From contig NZ_APHY01000010.1 of the NCBI RefSeq assembly GCF_000417505.1, positions 1 to 44,164 on the forward strand: a stretch of DNA of 44,164 nucleotides. Direction: 5' to 3'. The position numbers and the translations under genes were made by a program. Source of the DNA: Megasphaera sp. NM10. GTDB taxonomy: Bacteria > Bacillota > Negativicutes > Veillonellales > Megasphaeraceae. Positions 1 to 8,368 of this stretch are shown piece by piece (the stretch's first letter is position 1; every line of letters begins with the position of its first letter). The notes under the pieces were generated by a model, which saw nothing but the letters and a program-made list of their open reading frames with translations, searched no databases and was not told where the DNA came from.

Positions 1-16
1 TGGCGTTTCGCTGACG

Positions 17-2230
17 TCATTCACCACTGCTGGTTGCTTCACTGATTGTACGGGTTATGTTTTGTGCAATATTGATAGCCGTATCAATCGGATGGGATAA
101 GGCATTGACCAGGCTATTCCACTTATCCATAGCCCAGTCTACGGCCTGGCCAATGGCATCCATGACACTGCTGGCAAAACTTTGTACTGCCGCTACCGCA
201 CTGTCCCAGGCAGAGGAAATGTAATCTACCAGTGCAGAAATAATACCTTCTATGATACTGGCTGCGGCCGATACAAAACTGGAAATAGCATCCCACACGG
301 CCGATGCGATAGCCAGACAACCATTCCAGACCCCGGTAAAGAAGGCACCAAAGGCGGATATGATGTCCATGATGACCGATACGGCCATCGTCGCTACGGT
401 CATGATGCCACTCCAGACGGCTGTGGCAATCGCGACCAGGCCATTCCATACGCCGGTGAAGAAAGCGGCCAGGGCTGAAAACAGACTCATGCCGAAAGAT
501 ACGATATTGTTCCAAATCGCAATGACGGCGGCCCGGAACTGTTCGTTTGTATTCCAGAAATAAATAATGGCAGCCACCACAGCGATGATGGCGGCCACAA
601 TGGCGATAATGGGATTAGCCATGAGTGCCATTGCTAACGCTCTGGCTCCTGTTGCCGCAAGACGAAAGGCTGCCCCTAATCCACTCAATCCGGCATGGAA
701 AAGTTTGGATGCCGTCGCGGACCCGCGCAATACGGTTTCCCCATTCTTGTTTACTGTAAAGAACATATCAGCCGTTTCTTTAAGCATCCTAAAACCGGCT
801 CTGATGGCTAAAATAGACCTGGCAGCCAATAAGACGCCGGCAAAGCTGGCGGCCAGGGCAACCATAGTTTGTATCAATACTTGATGTTCTTTGGCCCAAT
901 TGGCAAAAGCAACGACAACAGGAACGATACTCCGTAAGATGCTGTTAATGGCTGGCAATAATGCAGAGCCTATTTCAATGGCTACGGCTGTCATACTATT
1001 TTTGAACAGATACATTTGATTGGCCGTTGTTTCACATCGGGCTGCATATTCAGCATCCACTGATCCTCCATATTTCGTAGCATCACTAACCTTATTGAAA
1101 TTATCTTCCAATAGATATAGTTTTGATAATAACGGCGAAATAGCACCAATAGACTCTTCCCCAAATAAATCTTTCAAAACACCGGCTTGCTGATCTTTTG
1201 GTAAGTCTTGTATGGCATGAAAAACATCCAAGATGGCGCCTTTAGCGTCGGTTTGCATCCGCTTGGCCATATCTGCCGCATCAAATCCCAACTCTTGGAA
1301 AGCGGCGGCCTGGCTTTTTGTAGCTTTTTCCCCGATTGACATACCTAAAATCAAATTTTTAATACCAGTTGCAGCTACATCAGATTTTGTTCCTGTTTGT
1401 ATCATAGTAGCCCCAAGTGCGGCAATTTCACCAGATGCCACCCCGCCGATTTCCCCGAGTGGACCGATTCGGGTCACGACGTCAGAAATCAATGGTGCCG
1501 ATGCGGCCGTTGTATTTCCTAAGTAATTGATCTTATCTGCTAATTCGACGACCCCGTCTTGGTTTAAATCAAATGCGCTTCGCCATTTAGCCATCATGTC
1601 CCCGGCTTGGTCAGCCGTAAGGTCAAAGGCTACGCCCATCTTTACGGCATCTTGAGCAAATTCCAGCAAATCCTCTTTGGCGATACCAGCCTGCCCGCCA
1701 GCGGCCACGATTTTGGCAATTCCCGAAGCAGCCATCGGCATTTTTGTAGACAAGTCTAAGATATCCTGTCCCATCTGTTTAAACTGCTCTGGTGTATCAA
1801 AATCGACAACTTTTCTGATTTCAGCCATTTCACTTTCAAATTCCATGGCCGCTTTCGTTGCCCCCACTAACGGTGCTGCCAGGACAGCTGTTTTCATAGC
1901 AGTCTCCAGCCAAATTACTTTTCGCACTGTCAAAGGCCGCCTGTGCTTTTTGCTTTTGGGCCTGGGCATCTAAGATGTCGGACCGTCGCTGTGTCAAATC
2001 GTTGATACGGGCCTGGAGAGCGGCAATCTGCCGATACGATGCTACACTGACCTGACCTGTGGCCCGCTGTTCTGCCGATGCCGCCCGCTGCGCACTCCGC
2101 ATGGCGTCATTGGCCGCCTTGATCTGCGTCTTCAACTCTTTGGACTCGGCGATAGCCGCTGCATCGACGAAGCTACAGACCCATCCAGACGGCCCTTGAT
2201 GGCAATGGCTAATTCCATGACACGACTCAT
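17..2230 (-). pseudogene. Phage tail tape measure protein (TP901 type), frameshifted twice
   Basis: Tape measure proteins set tail length and sit inside the tail tube. The main open frame (1969 to 17) has the typical N-terminal TP901 core with a MEFESEMAEI start, an Ala/Gly-rich helical body, and long hydrophobic segments near the middle and C-terminus. The true start is ATG at 2230 with a good Shine-Dalgarno (SD) just upstream (MSRVMELAIAIKGRLDGSV). That frame stops after 32 codons. Coiled-coil coding (TQIKAANDAM...FDSAKSN) continues in another frame from about 2164 to 1902, then returns to the first frame near 1901. One base appears missing near 2164 and one extra near 1901, so the shifts cancel. 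Full length would be about 738 residues, short for the family. As written the gene is inactive unless these are sequence errors. Confidence 0.85.
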
Positions 2231-2231
2231 C

Positions 2232-2417
2232 TTATTGCCCTCCCTTCTTGGCTTTCTCTATTTCTTCTTTTTCCCGGTCTACTTCTTCATTCATGACTTG
2301 AATCCAGGCATGAAAATCGCCGATTGGTTGTTCCAGGAACCATCCAATCGGCGTTTTTGTGTACTTGGCAAGCCTCATAGCCGACAATCTTATGTTTTCT
2401 ACGGCTCCTTGGGCAGT
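2232..2417 (-). CDS. Frameshift extension of tail assembly chaperone (gpGT / P2 E' type)
   Basis: A second open frame follows the chaperone gene in the -1 phase and stops with TAA two bases before the tape-measure ATG. It encodes about 61 residues after the slip: a segment ending in a charged helix (EEVDREKEEIEKAKKGGQ). It has no obvious SD or start of its own at the junction, although an internal ATG exists. Long-tailed phages normally make the extended chaperone by -1 frameshifting, giving here a fusion of about 164 residues. Its position between tube/chaperone and tape measure is exactly that of lambda T or P2 E'. Confidence 0.8.
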   Translation of the reverse strand, partial: TAQGAVENIRLSAMRLAKYTKTPIGWFLEQPIGDFHAWIQVMNEEVDREKEEIEKAKKGGQ

Positions 2418-2725
2418 AAAAAATTCTGCGCCTTCAAGCAGGCTGCCATGAAGTCAGGACCACTCAAGTTGAGGATGTCGTCATACTTCATTTTAGCTGC
2501 CGCCGCGGCCACGATGGCCTGGTATTCCATGGATAATGCCGGTACTGTCATAAGTTTGTCTTTCTTTTTAGCCTGGCTCATGCAAGCCAGCAGAGCATAG
2601 CCGTTCAGTTTTGCAAAGTCAAAATAAATTTCCGTTTGCCCGTTCGGCAACGGAGTTGTCAGATGCAGGATATTTTCCTGATCTACGATTTCAGCGTTGA
2701 CGAGTTCGTTTTCTTTTTCTTTCAT
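2399..2725 (-). CDS. Tail assembly chaperone (gpG / P2 E type)
   Basis: 108-residue acidic-to-neutral protein placed between the tail tube and tape measure genes, the conserved slot for the tail assembly chaperone that binds the tape measure before tube polymerisation. An AGGAGG SD lies 7 bases before the ATG. Near its 3' end is a perfect slippery heptamer in the correct phase, so most ribosomes should stop at 2399 and a minority continue into the downstream -1 frame. The call rests on synteny and the frameshift signal more than on sequence motifs. Confidence 0.82.
   Translation of the reverse strand: MKEKENELVNAEIVDQENILHLTTPLPNGQTEIYFDFAKLNGYALLACMSQAKKKDKLMTVPALSMEYQAIVAAAAAKMKYDDILNLSGPDFMAACLKAQNFLLPKEP
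2417..2423 (-). promoter_or_regulatory. Programmed -1 frameshift slippery site T TTT TTA
   Basis: On the minus strand the bases TTTTTTA are read in zero frame as (AA)T TTT TTA, a canonical X XXY YYZ heptamer. Slipping back one base gives TTT TTT ACT and enters the frame that stays open to 2232. The zero-frame stop follows five codons later. P2 E/E' and other tail chaperones use closely similar T-run heptamers. Confidence 0.85.
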
Positions 2726-2735
2726 GGGGATCCTC

Positions 2736-3266
2736 CTAGTTCATACCAATATTGGCGCGAACCTGCTGTAACAGGTCAACACCGTTCACGATAGCTTTGT
2801 AGCCGTATTTGTCGATTTCACAGAGCGTAGCGCCGCCCATTTCAATTTTGAAGTACGTACATTCGATGACGGTTTCACTGTCCGTCTTCGACCCGGCTTT
2901 GAATTTGCCAGGGTTGTGGCTCTTGACGCGGCCGCGGACGGCGACTCGATACTGCTCGTGTTCATAATCATTGGCACCGCTGTCCCAGTTCTGGATGTCC
3001 GAGTAGAGTTCCAGAGCCAATGTGCTGCCGCCGACCAGGCGGGAACTCGTTTTCGTCGGCACCTGCCAGGTCATCTTTAATTCCAAGGAATCAAAATGGC
3101 CGGCGATGGGCGCTTCGATTTTACCAGCGACGCCGATGCCTTCAATATCTTCTGTCAGCGATTTCAAATCCGGCAATTCGACTTCGTTGACGCCGATTAA
3201 ATCGTCGGCGCCGTCGATATAAGCCCGCATATCATTGATGACTTCCGGGATTTTATTTACTGCCAT
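2736..3266 (-). CDS. Phage major tail tube protein (P2 FII type)
   Basis: 176 residues, the usual length of the contractile-tail tube protein that polymerises into the inner tube. Sequence features include the N-terminal MAVNKIPEVINDMRAYIDG helix, a central beta-rich part with VELPDLKSLTEDIEG, and a C-terminal segment ending KYGYKAIVNGVDLL. It lies 12 bases downstream of the sheath gene and 10 bases upstream of the chaperone, the order expected in myoviruses. Strong SD (AAGGAGG) before the ATG. Confidence 0.9.
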   Translation of the reverse strand: MAVNKIPEVINDMRAYIDGADDLIGVNEVELPDLKSLTEDIEGIGVAGKIEAPIAGHFDSLELKMTWQVPTKTSSRLVGGSTLALELYSDIQNWDSGANDYEHEQYRVAVRGRVKSHNPGKFKAGSKTDSETVIECTYFKIEMGGATLCEIDKYGYKAIVNGVDLLQQVRANIGMN

Positions 3267-3278
3267 GGTTTTCCCTCC

Positions 3279-4724
3279 TTACGAGAATAATACTTCAAAA
3301 TTCGATACGTCATACTCAAAGGTATCTTCAATGTCCTGTGCCGGGACTGGCGGCGTCAGCTTCGTGTGGATTCGGAAGATGCCGGCCAGTAAATCGGTCG
3401 TCGGGTTTTCATCAGCCAGGAACTGGACACTGGCCCCTAAGAGATATCCTCGTGACGTAAGCCCATTCAACCGCACCTGTTCGCTGTCTACTAGCGTTTT
3501 TACCAGTCTCGGAGTGATTGGCTGGTCTGTCTTCTGCCAGTTCGTTAAAATGAAGGTGACATACTGCCAGTTGAACATGCGCCGGACACAGATGAACATA
3601 TCTTTGACATCTGTCGTGCCTGGATAAGCACCGGTAAAGTTCCCCCAGGACTTCCAGCCGCCGGAGAAATTCAAGCCCGTAACGATGCCCTGTTCATTAA
3701 GCAGATTGGCCTGTGTCAGATTGAGATTTACTTCACTGCCATCTTTCAGGCACAGCCCTGTCGCCTGTAATGTCTGGTTGGACGGCGACTGATACGGGAC
3801 GTCATCGTTATTGCCGTCGGTAACGCCGATGATGCCCATGATATGAGTCGATAAGTGGAAAACCATATCGCCATTTTTAGCACACGGCCAGCAGACAATC
3901 TGGTTGTTCCCCGTGTAGTTGTTGCCGTTTTTCCACATATTGACGTCGGCGTATTTTTTGACCTGTTCCGTATTGATGTCTACCAGTGCCATGCAAGGGA
4001 ACAAGCCGTCGATTTTAGCCGCTTTGGCTTTCATGACAGCGGCAATGGCCGGCTTTTCAGACCAGCCCGGTGCTGCCAGCAGGCCCGGAACTTTGCCAAT
4101 CTGGAAATAAATATCGTCGATGAGTTCCAGCCCTTTGTTTTTGCCATCCGTGGACATGCCGCCGATGATGTCGTCATCTTTGACAGCCGTCGGATCTAAT
4201 TTGTCATAAGCAACATGGATGCTCGATACGGAGGCCAGTGCACCATCATCCAAGAGTGTAATGATGAGCTGACCATCATCGTCATATGCCGCCGTATAGT
4301 CCGTATCCAAGGTGGCTGCGGACCCGTCTGCACTGCCCTTGACGGTCAGCGTATGCAATAAGACCGGGTCTGTAAGGATGACCTGTTTCTTCGTAACTGT
4401 CTTGGCCGTGTCCGAAACGGACACTTTATGTTTGGTCGGGTCCAATACATTGACAAATACAATGGGCTTTACATTGTACAGTTTGAATTCGGTATACATC
4501 GCTTCGCAGAGCGTGTACTTATCCCAGTCGGGATGATACCCCAAATTCTGCGTCGCTTCCTTCCAGCTGTAGCAGATGACGGGTTTATTGACATAGGCCG
4601 TCGGGTCTTCTGTCAGATGGACAGGCGCCGTCCCGAAGACAACCGGCAAGCCGGAATCAGCGGCGACAGTCGCCACAATCGAGGTCGGGACTTCGCTTGC
4701 TTTTACGCCGTGGAAAAATGCCAT
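3279..4724 (-). CDS. Phage tail sheath protein (P2 FI type, subtilisin-like fold)
   Basis: 481-residue contractile sheath subunit. The N-terminus MAFFHGVKASEVPTS is typical of the family's threading arm; the central region includes GLFPCMALVDINTEQ, and the C-terminal third (FSGGWKSWGNFTGAYPG ... FICVRRMFNWQ ... NPTTDLLAGIFRIH) matches the conserved inner-tube-facing domain of Phage_sheath_1 proteins. Its presence shows the tail is contractile. It lies one base after the preceding small ORF and directly before the tube gene, so the three are probably translated from one late transcript. Confidence 0.93.
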   Translation of the reverse strand: MAFFHGVKASEVPTSIVATVAADSGLPVVFGTAPVHLTEDPTAYVNKPVICYSWKEATQNLGYHPDWDKYTLCEAMYTEFKLYNVKPIVFVNVLDPTKHKVSVSDTAKTVTKKQVILTDPVLLHTLTVKGSADGSAATLDTDYTAAYDDDGQLIITLLDDGALASVSSIHVAYDKLDPTAVKDDDIIGGMSTDGKNKGLELIDDIYFQIGKVPGLLAAPGWSEKPAIAAVMKAKAAKIDGLFPCMALVDINTEQVKKYADVNMWKNGNNYTGNNQIVCWPCAKNGDMVFHLSTHIMGIIGVTDGNNDDVPYQSPSNQTLQATGLCLKDGSEVNLNLTQANLLNEQGIVTGLNFSGGWKSWGNFTGAYPGTTDVKDMFICVRRMFNWQYVTFILTNWQKTDQPITPRLVKTLVDSEQVRLNGLTSRGYLLGASVQFLADENPTTDLLAGIFRIHTKLTPPVPAQDIEDTFEYDVSNFEVLFS

Positions 4725-4725
4725 T

Positions 4726-4962
4726 TTACTTACCTCCGTGTAATGCCATGGCCCGTTTATACATGATGTTTCTCAACGAGCCTGTAGATTTAACTTCTTT
4801 TTGTGCCGCATCCAATTCGCCCGCTGTGACGAACAGATGCTTATATACCGGGTCGTCCTTATATTTTGCAGGAATCCCGTCTGCGAAAATCTGATTCGTG
4901 TGGATTTCCGTGTCTTTATAGGCTGGGCCGACGTAGATGACCGGCCCGCTGTTTTCACTCAT
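4726..4962 (-). CDS. Small phage protein upstream of sheath, function unknown
   Basis: 78 residues with a strong AGGAGG SD; it starts inside the end of the preceding gene and stops one base before the sheath ATG. It has a short N-terminal beta-like stretch (GPVIYVGPAYK) and a helical C-terminus (AGELDAAQKEVKS). Mu-like phages carry a small DUF2635-type ORF at the same place before the sheath; this could be an analogue, but I see no decisive motif. Coupling suggests a tail-morphogenesis role. Confidence 0.65.
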   Translation of the reverse strand: MSENSGPVIYVGPAYKDTEIHTNQIFADGIPAKYKDDPVYKHLFVTAGELDAAQKEVKSTGSLRNIMYKRAMALHGGK

Positions 4963-5464
4963 CGTATCTGCCTCCTAAAACCTCCCAATGAGTTTGACGT
5001 GGCTGCGGAATGAATACGTCGAACTCAATGACACCTACCCATTGTGGGAACGGCTGGTCATCGGGAATCGTCGTCTTGATATTCCCGTCATCTATATCAA
5101 TGAACCATTTCTTGGCAATGGGATTGTTGGCCAGCAGGTGATAGCGGATGAATTCGAGGAAATGGAACAACATATGAGCTCCATAGGTCATATCTTCATC
5201 GTAAATGGTCGCGTAGATGACGATAGATGTAACTGATTTATCCCGGTCGTCTGTCGTAGCTTCTGGCCGTATCACGACGGCCGGACAAAGTTTCTTTTGG
5301 TCTGCCCGGTTATTCGCCCGGGGCAGGAATCCGGCATATACATTTACATCCGTATCGATACTCGAAAAGATATTTTCTGGCCGGCCTTCACAATATTCCT
5401 GGTAAGCCGTGAATTTTTCTTTCAAGAATTCCGCGATACCTTCCGCACATTCCAATGGGGTCAT
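4955..5464 (-). CDS. Probable tail terminator / tail completion protein
   Basis: 169 residues. The pattern of N-terminal helix (PLECAEGIAEFLKEKF), central beta strands (KLCPAVVIRPEAT, VTSIVIYATIY), a helix (GAHMLFHFLEFIRYHLL) and a C-terminal aromatic-acidic tail fits the tail terminator fold of gpU/Mu gp37-like proteins. It lies between minor tail protein Z and the sheath, where a protein capping the tube before head joining is expected. Assignment is by position and predicted fold, not by catalytic residues. Confidence 0.6.
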   Translation of the reverse strand: MTPLECAEGIAEFLKEKFTAYQEYCEGRPENIFSSIDTDVNVYAGFLPRANNRADQKKLCPAVVIRPEATTDDRDKSVTSIVIYATIYDEDMTYGAHMLFHFLEFIRYHLLANNPIAKKWFIDIDDGNIKTTIPDDQPFPQWVGVIEFDVFIPQPRQTHWEVLGGRYDE

Positions 5465-5468
5465 CGCA

Positions 5469-5984
5469 TCACTTCCCTAATCTGTATTCGATTTCATGTT
5501 CCAATCGTTCTTCAAAGACATCACTGCCACGGTCCATCATGACGCTCAGTACATCGGGATTGCCGAATAACTGCGGCACGGCTGGCCCATAGATGCCTTT
5601 CAGCGGGTATCTTTCCTTGCCCTTACGGGCGACGAATGCCCCGCCCAGGCTAAAGCCGCGGGGGACATGCGTCATTTTCCCTCGCTTTACAGATACGAAG
5701 ACGCCGTCCCGCCGCTTCTTGGCCTGGTATTTATGGATTGCCTCGGGCGCCCCTTTGACAAGGATGGTAGCCCCGTCCTCATCAGCCCGGATCTGCGCCT
5801 TGGCTTTCAAATCCCCGGCCTTCATGGTATAAATGCTTCGGATTCCCTTCGTTCCGGCCTGTCGTGCCGCTGTGGCTGCCCGCTTCCCGGCCGCTACGGC
5901 TGCCCTGGCGATTTCTTTGTCGCTCAGAGTGGACAGGGCATCCATTATTTTTTTATCTCCCTGGATGTCGATTTCTACGCTCAT
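5469..5984 (-). CDS. Prophage minor tail protein Z (GPZ family)
   Basis: 171 residues, similar in length to lambda gpZ. It shows the family layout: basic N-terminal helix rich in Ala/Arg (KRAATAARQAGTKGIR), the IYTMKAGDLKAKAQIR segment, then KGAPEAIHKYQAKKRRDGV and a C-terminal VFEERLEHEI helix. In lambda, gpZ acts at the tail tip facing the head and is needed for infectivity. SD GGAGGG is 5 bases before the ATG. Found between the connector and terminator genes as in lambda. Confidence 0.8.
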   Translation of the reverse strand: MSVEIDIQGDKKIMDALSTLSDKEIARAAVAAGKRAATAARQAGTKGIRSIYTMKAGDLKAKAQIRADEDGATILVKGAPEAIHKYQAKKRRDGVFVSVKRGKMTHVPRGFSLGGAFVARKGKERYPLKGIYGPAVPQLFGNPDVLSVMMDRGSDVFEERLEHEIEYRLGK

Positions 5985-5992
5985 AGGCCCTC

Positions 5993-6319
5993 CTAGTGAT
6001 TCTTGTGCAGGGTCATCGTCAGGATACCCATGTCGTCGATGACGTTATCTACCAGGCAGTAATCGCCATCGACAGTAAAGCTTTCTCCTTCCGCTGGGAC
6101 TTCTCGGTAATCGTCTTTAGCGATATGGATGATGATGACCTGGCCATGGGTTCCCTCGAAGCCGGAATAGATTTCCTGTGTCTGGAACATAGCTTCTTCT
6201 TTGGGACTCTGCACGATGCATGTATACTTCTTGCCATTCAGCTCATGTGTTTCGGCAAATTCATCAGCATTGAGAAAAGCCGGAATGTCCGAAGCTACCA
6301 TTTCTTTGAACGTGCTCAT
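5993..6319 (-). CDS. Head-tail joining protein (lambda gpFII-like)
   Basis: 108 residues. An N-terminal helix with DIPAFLNADEFAETHELNGK, then beta strands (YTCIVQS, HGQVIIIHIAKDDY, SFTVDGDYCLVDNVIDDMG), matches the pattern of gpFII-like attachment proteins that bridge the portal/gpW and the tail. The start codon overlaps the stop of the preceding ORF (ATGA) and has no strong SD, so translation is probably coupled. Located after the capsid gene as in lambda (E-FI-FII-Z). Confidence 0.75.
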   Translation of the reverse strand: MSTFKEMVASDIPAFLNADEFAETHELNGKKYTCIVQSPKEEAMFQTQEIYSGFEGTHGQVIIIHIAKDDYREVPAEGESFTVDGDYCLVDNVIDDMGILTMTLHKNH

Positions 6320-6558
6320 TTTTGGACGGCTGCGGCGGCATCGGCCTGGGGCAGTTCCATCCCCGGTTCGTCTGCCGGCGATTCTTCCGTCTCTGGCTCA
6401 TTAGCCAGGGCCACTTTGTCCCCAACCAAGGCAACAACTTGTTCATCGGCCCGTTCCATGAGTTTTTCCGCTTCATCGTCCGGCAACTCGAACGATTCAC
6501 CAGTCCGATATAAGTGCTTGCCCATGGAAACGCAGCCGTATGTAACGACTAACTTCAT
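6316..6558 (-). CDS. Small head-module protein, acidic C-terminus (unknown)
   Basis: 80 residues if started at the ATG at 6558, which is 7 bases after an AGGAGG SD; another ATG two codons upstream is too close to that SD. The N-terminal half (MKLVVTYGCVSMGKHLYRTG) looks like a small SH3-like or barrel segment found in phage ORFs after the capsid gene. The C-terminal half is low-complexity, rich in Glu, Pro and Ala. It occupies the lambda FI position, but similarity to FI is not evident. Confidence 0.65.
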   Translation of the reverse strand: MKLVVTYGCVSMGKHLYRTGESFELPDDEAEKLMERADEQVVALVGDKVALANEPETEESPADEPGMELPQADAAAAVQK

Positions 6559-6569
6559 GGTCATCCCTC

Positions 6570-7622
6570 CTATTTCGCTTTGATGACGGCCCAATCGTCG
6601 ACAAACTGCGGAGCCAGGACACAACGGCAGTACATGTAGAAGCTCAATACCTGCGTATCCTTGTTGCCGTTATAGTACGGCACATACGGTGCAACGAAGG
6701 TTTCGTAGGCCGTGCCGGCATCATTGAGCAGGGTGCAGGCGCCGTGGAGCTGACTGCCGCGGCCCGGAATGGCGATGATGGCCGTATCGGGGTCGATGAA
6801 ATACTGCGATTTCCCGGCATCGTCGGTGTACGTTTCTGCATAGGTATAGACGTCGAGGTTCAGCGATTTGATGCGCCCGACGTGAGTAATCTGCGGACTG
6901 ATGATCTGCGGCTGGAAGCCCATGAGGGACAGATTGTCCGCCGTCGGAACCATCATCCATTTCATGATCTGGTCATTGCTCAGCAAATAATCTGCGATGT
7001 TTTTCCCACAAATCATCATGGTCGGGACGATACCGGCGTCTTCCTGGATGAGTTCCGAAGCGTTCTTGATGTCGCTGTAAATCGTCGCGCCGGCTTTATC
7101 CCAAGTTGTCGTCGGCGTGACTTTATGGTCAAAGTCAAACGCAATGGTGTCAATCAACACCGTCTTACCGTCATCGGCATAACCTTCGATGTCGCATTTA
7201 CCAGTCTGCAAGATATCCGCCGCCATCTTCGCTTTGCGGTTTATGATTGCGTTCTGCAAATCCACCATATCTTCAGCCTGCTTGATGGCTGCGCGCTGGG
7301 CCGGTGTCGTCGTGCTGTAGATGTTTTCGCCGAAGCCGCGTTCCGATAATTCTTCCGGATCTACTACCTTACTCGGCCCCATCATCGGCGGCTGGTAGAT
7401 AGCGATTTTAGAGCCCGTGTCTTTCAGGCTCGCTCCTTTTGCGCCACGAACGACAAAGGGGGCCAGCTGACGGCCACGCTTGCGGTATTCTACGGCAATC
7501 TTGGTCGTAACGGCTGTCGCCGGTACAAGCGGGAAAAAGGTATCAAGCAAAAAAGATGCCGGCGGCGTAATCCGTTCCATTGCCTGCATCAAAGATACAG
7601 TATCTCTCAATTCAATAGCCAT
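6570..7622 (-). CDS. Major capsid protein (lambda gpE family)
   Basis: 350 residues, close to lambda gpE (341). Diagnostic pattern: an N-terminal LDTFFPLVPATAVTTKIAVEYRKRG segment (split here: FFPLV ... VEYRKRG), PPMMGPSKVVDPEEL, then ...IINRKAKMAADILQTGK, a central domain, and a C-terminal VPYYNGNKDTQVLSFY and CVLAPQFVDDWAVIKAK. This is the HK97-fold capsid family PF03864. It follows the gpD-like decoration gene by 12 bases, and a strong SD precedes the ATG. Confidence 0.93.
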   Translation of the reverse strand: MAIELRDTVSLMQAMERITPPASFLLDTFFPLVPATAVTTKIAVEYRKRGRQLAPFVVRGAKGASLKDTGSKIAIYQPPMMGPSKVVDPEELSERGFGENIYSTTTPAQRAAIKQAEDMVDLQNAIINRKAKMAADILQTGKCDIEGYADDGKTVLIDTIAFDFDHKVTPTTTWDKAGATIYSDIKNASELIQEDAGIVPTMMICGKNIADYLLSNDQIMKWMMVPTADNLSLMGFQPQIISPQITHVGRIKSLNLDVYTYAETYTDDAGKSQYFIDPDTAIIAIPGRGSQLHGACTLLNDAGTAYETFVAPYVPYYNGNKDTQVLSFYMYCRCVLAPQFVDDWAVIKAK

Positions 7623-7634
7623 ATTCAGTTCCTC

Positions 7635-7970
7635 CTAGTGTACAGATGTCAAGAAAATACCGGCATTTCGCAATTCGTCTTCATGGGCGTCAATCGTATC
7701 TTCGCTGGCGGCAATGAGGTATTCGCGATGGAATCGGCCGGAAACATAGACCGTCGCAATGGTGGCTTTATCATCCACGTCGCAACTCAAAATAGCATTG
7801 GCAACAGCGGCTTTAGCCGTAGCCATAGCGGCTGTCCCGGTAACGGTCATCAGCGTGCCGCGTTTCATGGCTGTCCCAGCCGTTAATGTGACGTTCTTGA
7901 GCAAAATCGGAATTTCCGGCCCGCCGATAAGCTGGTCGTGTTTAATGTCGATGACTTCTCTGATTGCCAT
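7635..7970 (-). CDS. Head decoration protein (lambda gpD family)
   Basis: 111 residues, the length of lambda gpD (110). Features: N-terminal tail, GGPEIPILLKNVTLTAG, then GTLMTVTGTAA, ANAILSCDVDD, VSGRFHREYL and a C-terminal ELRNAGIFLTSV; the family's 'R..GIFLT' ending is clear. Decoration trimers stabilise the expanded capsid at three-fold sites. It sits between the protease/scaffold and capsid genes, as in lambda, and overlaps the protease stop by one base. Confidence 0.9.
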   Translation of the reverse strand: MAIREVIDIKHDQLIGGPEIPILLKNVTLTAGTAMKRGTLMTVTGTAAMATAKAAVANAILSCDVDDKATIATVYVSGRFHREYLIAASEDTIDAHEDELRNAGIFLTSVH

Positions 7971-8368
7971 TATTTTGCACCTCTCAATCTATTCGCTGCA
8001 TTGACTACGTCTTCAATGTCCTGAGCTTTCTTTACGGCTGTCTGGTCCTGCGGCATCCCTGTTTTGGGCACAGGCGTTACCTGTTCAGATCCGGACTGCA
8101 TCTGTTCCATAATCATGGTGCGCACGCTTGCCAATGCCTGGTCACTCGGCGACTGTACGCCGGCGGCGGCTTCGATATAAGGAGCTACATCATCCGCTGT
8201 CCGACCGTCGCTGATAGCCCGGTCAATCATGGCATCGGTGTATACGTTCCCGTTTTTCAATGCCTTCAATTCGGCGATTCGCTTCGATTCATCCGCATCC
8301 TTGTTCGCGTTCTGCGGGTTCAAACCCAATAAGGCTGCCAGTTTGCTGGCTAAGGTTTTATCATCCAT
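7970..8368 (-). CDS. Nested capsid scaffold protein (lambda Nu3-like), in-frame internal start
   Basis: Within the protease gene, in the same frame, an AAAGGAG SD at 8377-8383 lies 8 bases before an ATG at 8368 (MDDKTLASKLAALLG). Starting there yields a 132-residue helical, charged product equal to the protease C-terminal domain. Lambda Nu3 is produced the same way from inside gene C. The SD is as strong as those of full genes and has no other purpose, which supports real internal initiation. Confidence 0.8.
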   Translation of the reverse strand: MDDKTLASKLAALLGLNPQNANKDADESKRIAELKALKNGNVYTDAMIDRAISDGRTADDVAPYIEAAAGVQSPSDQALASVRTMIMEQMQSGSEQVTPVPKTGMPQDQTAVKKAQDIEDVVNAANRLRGAK

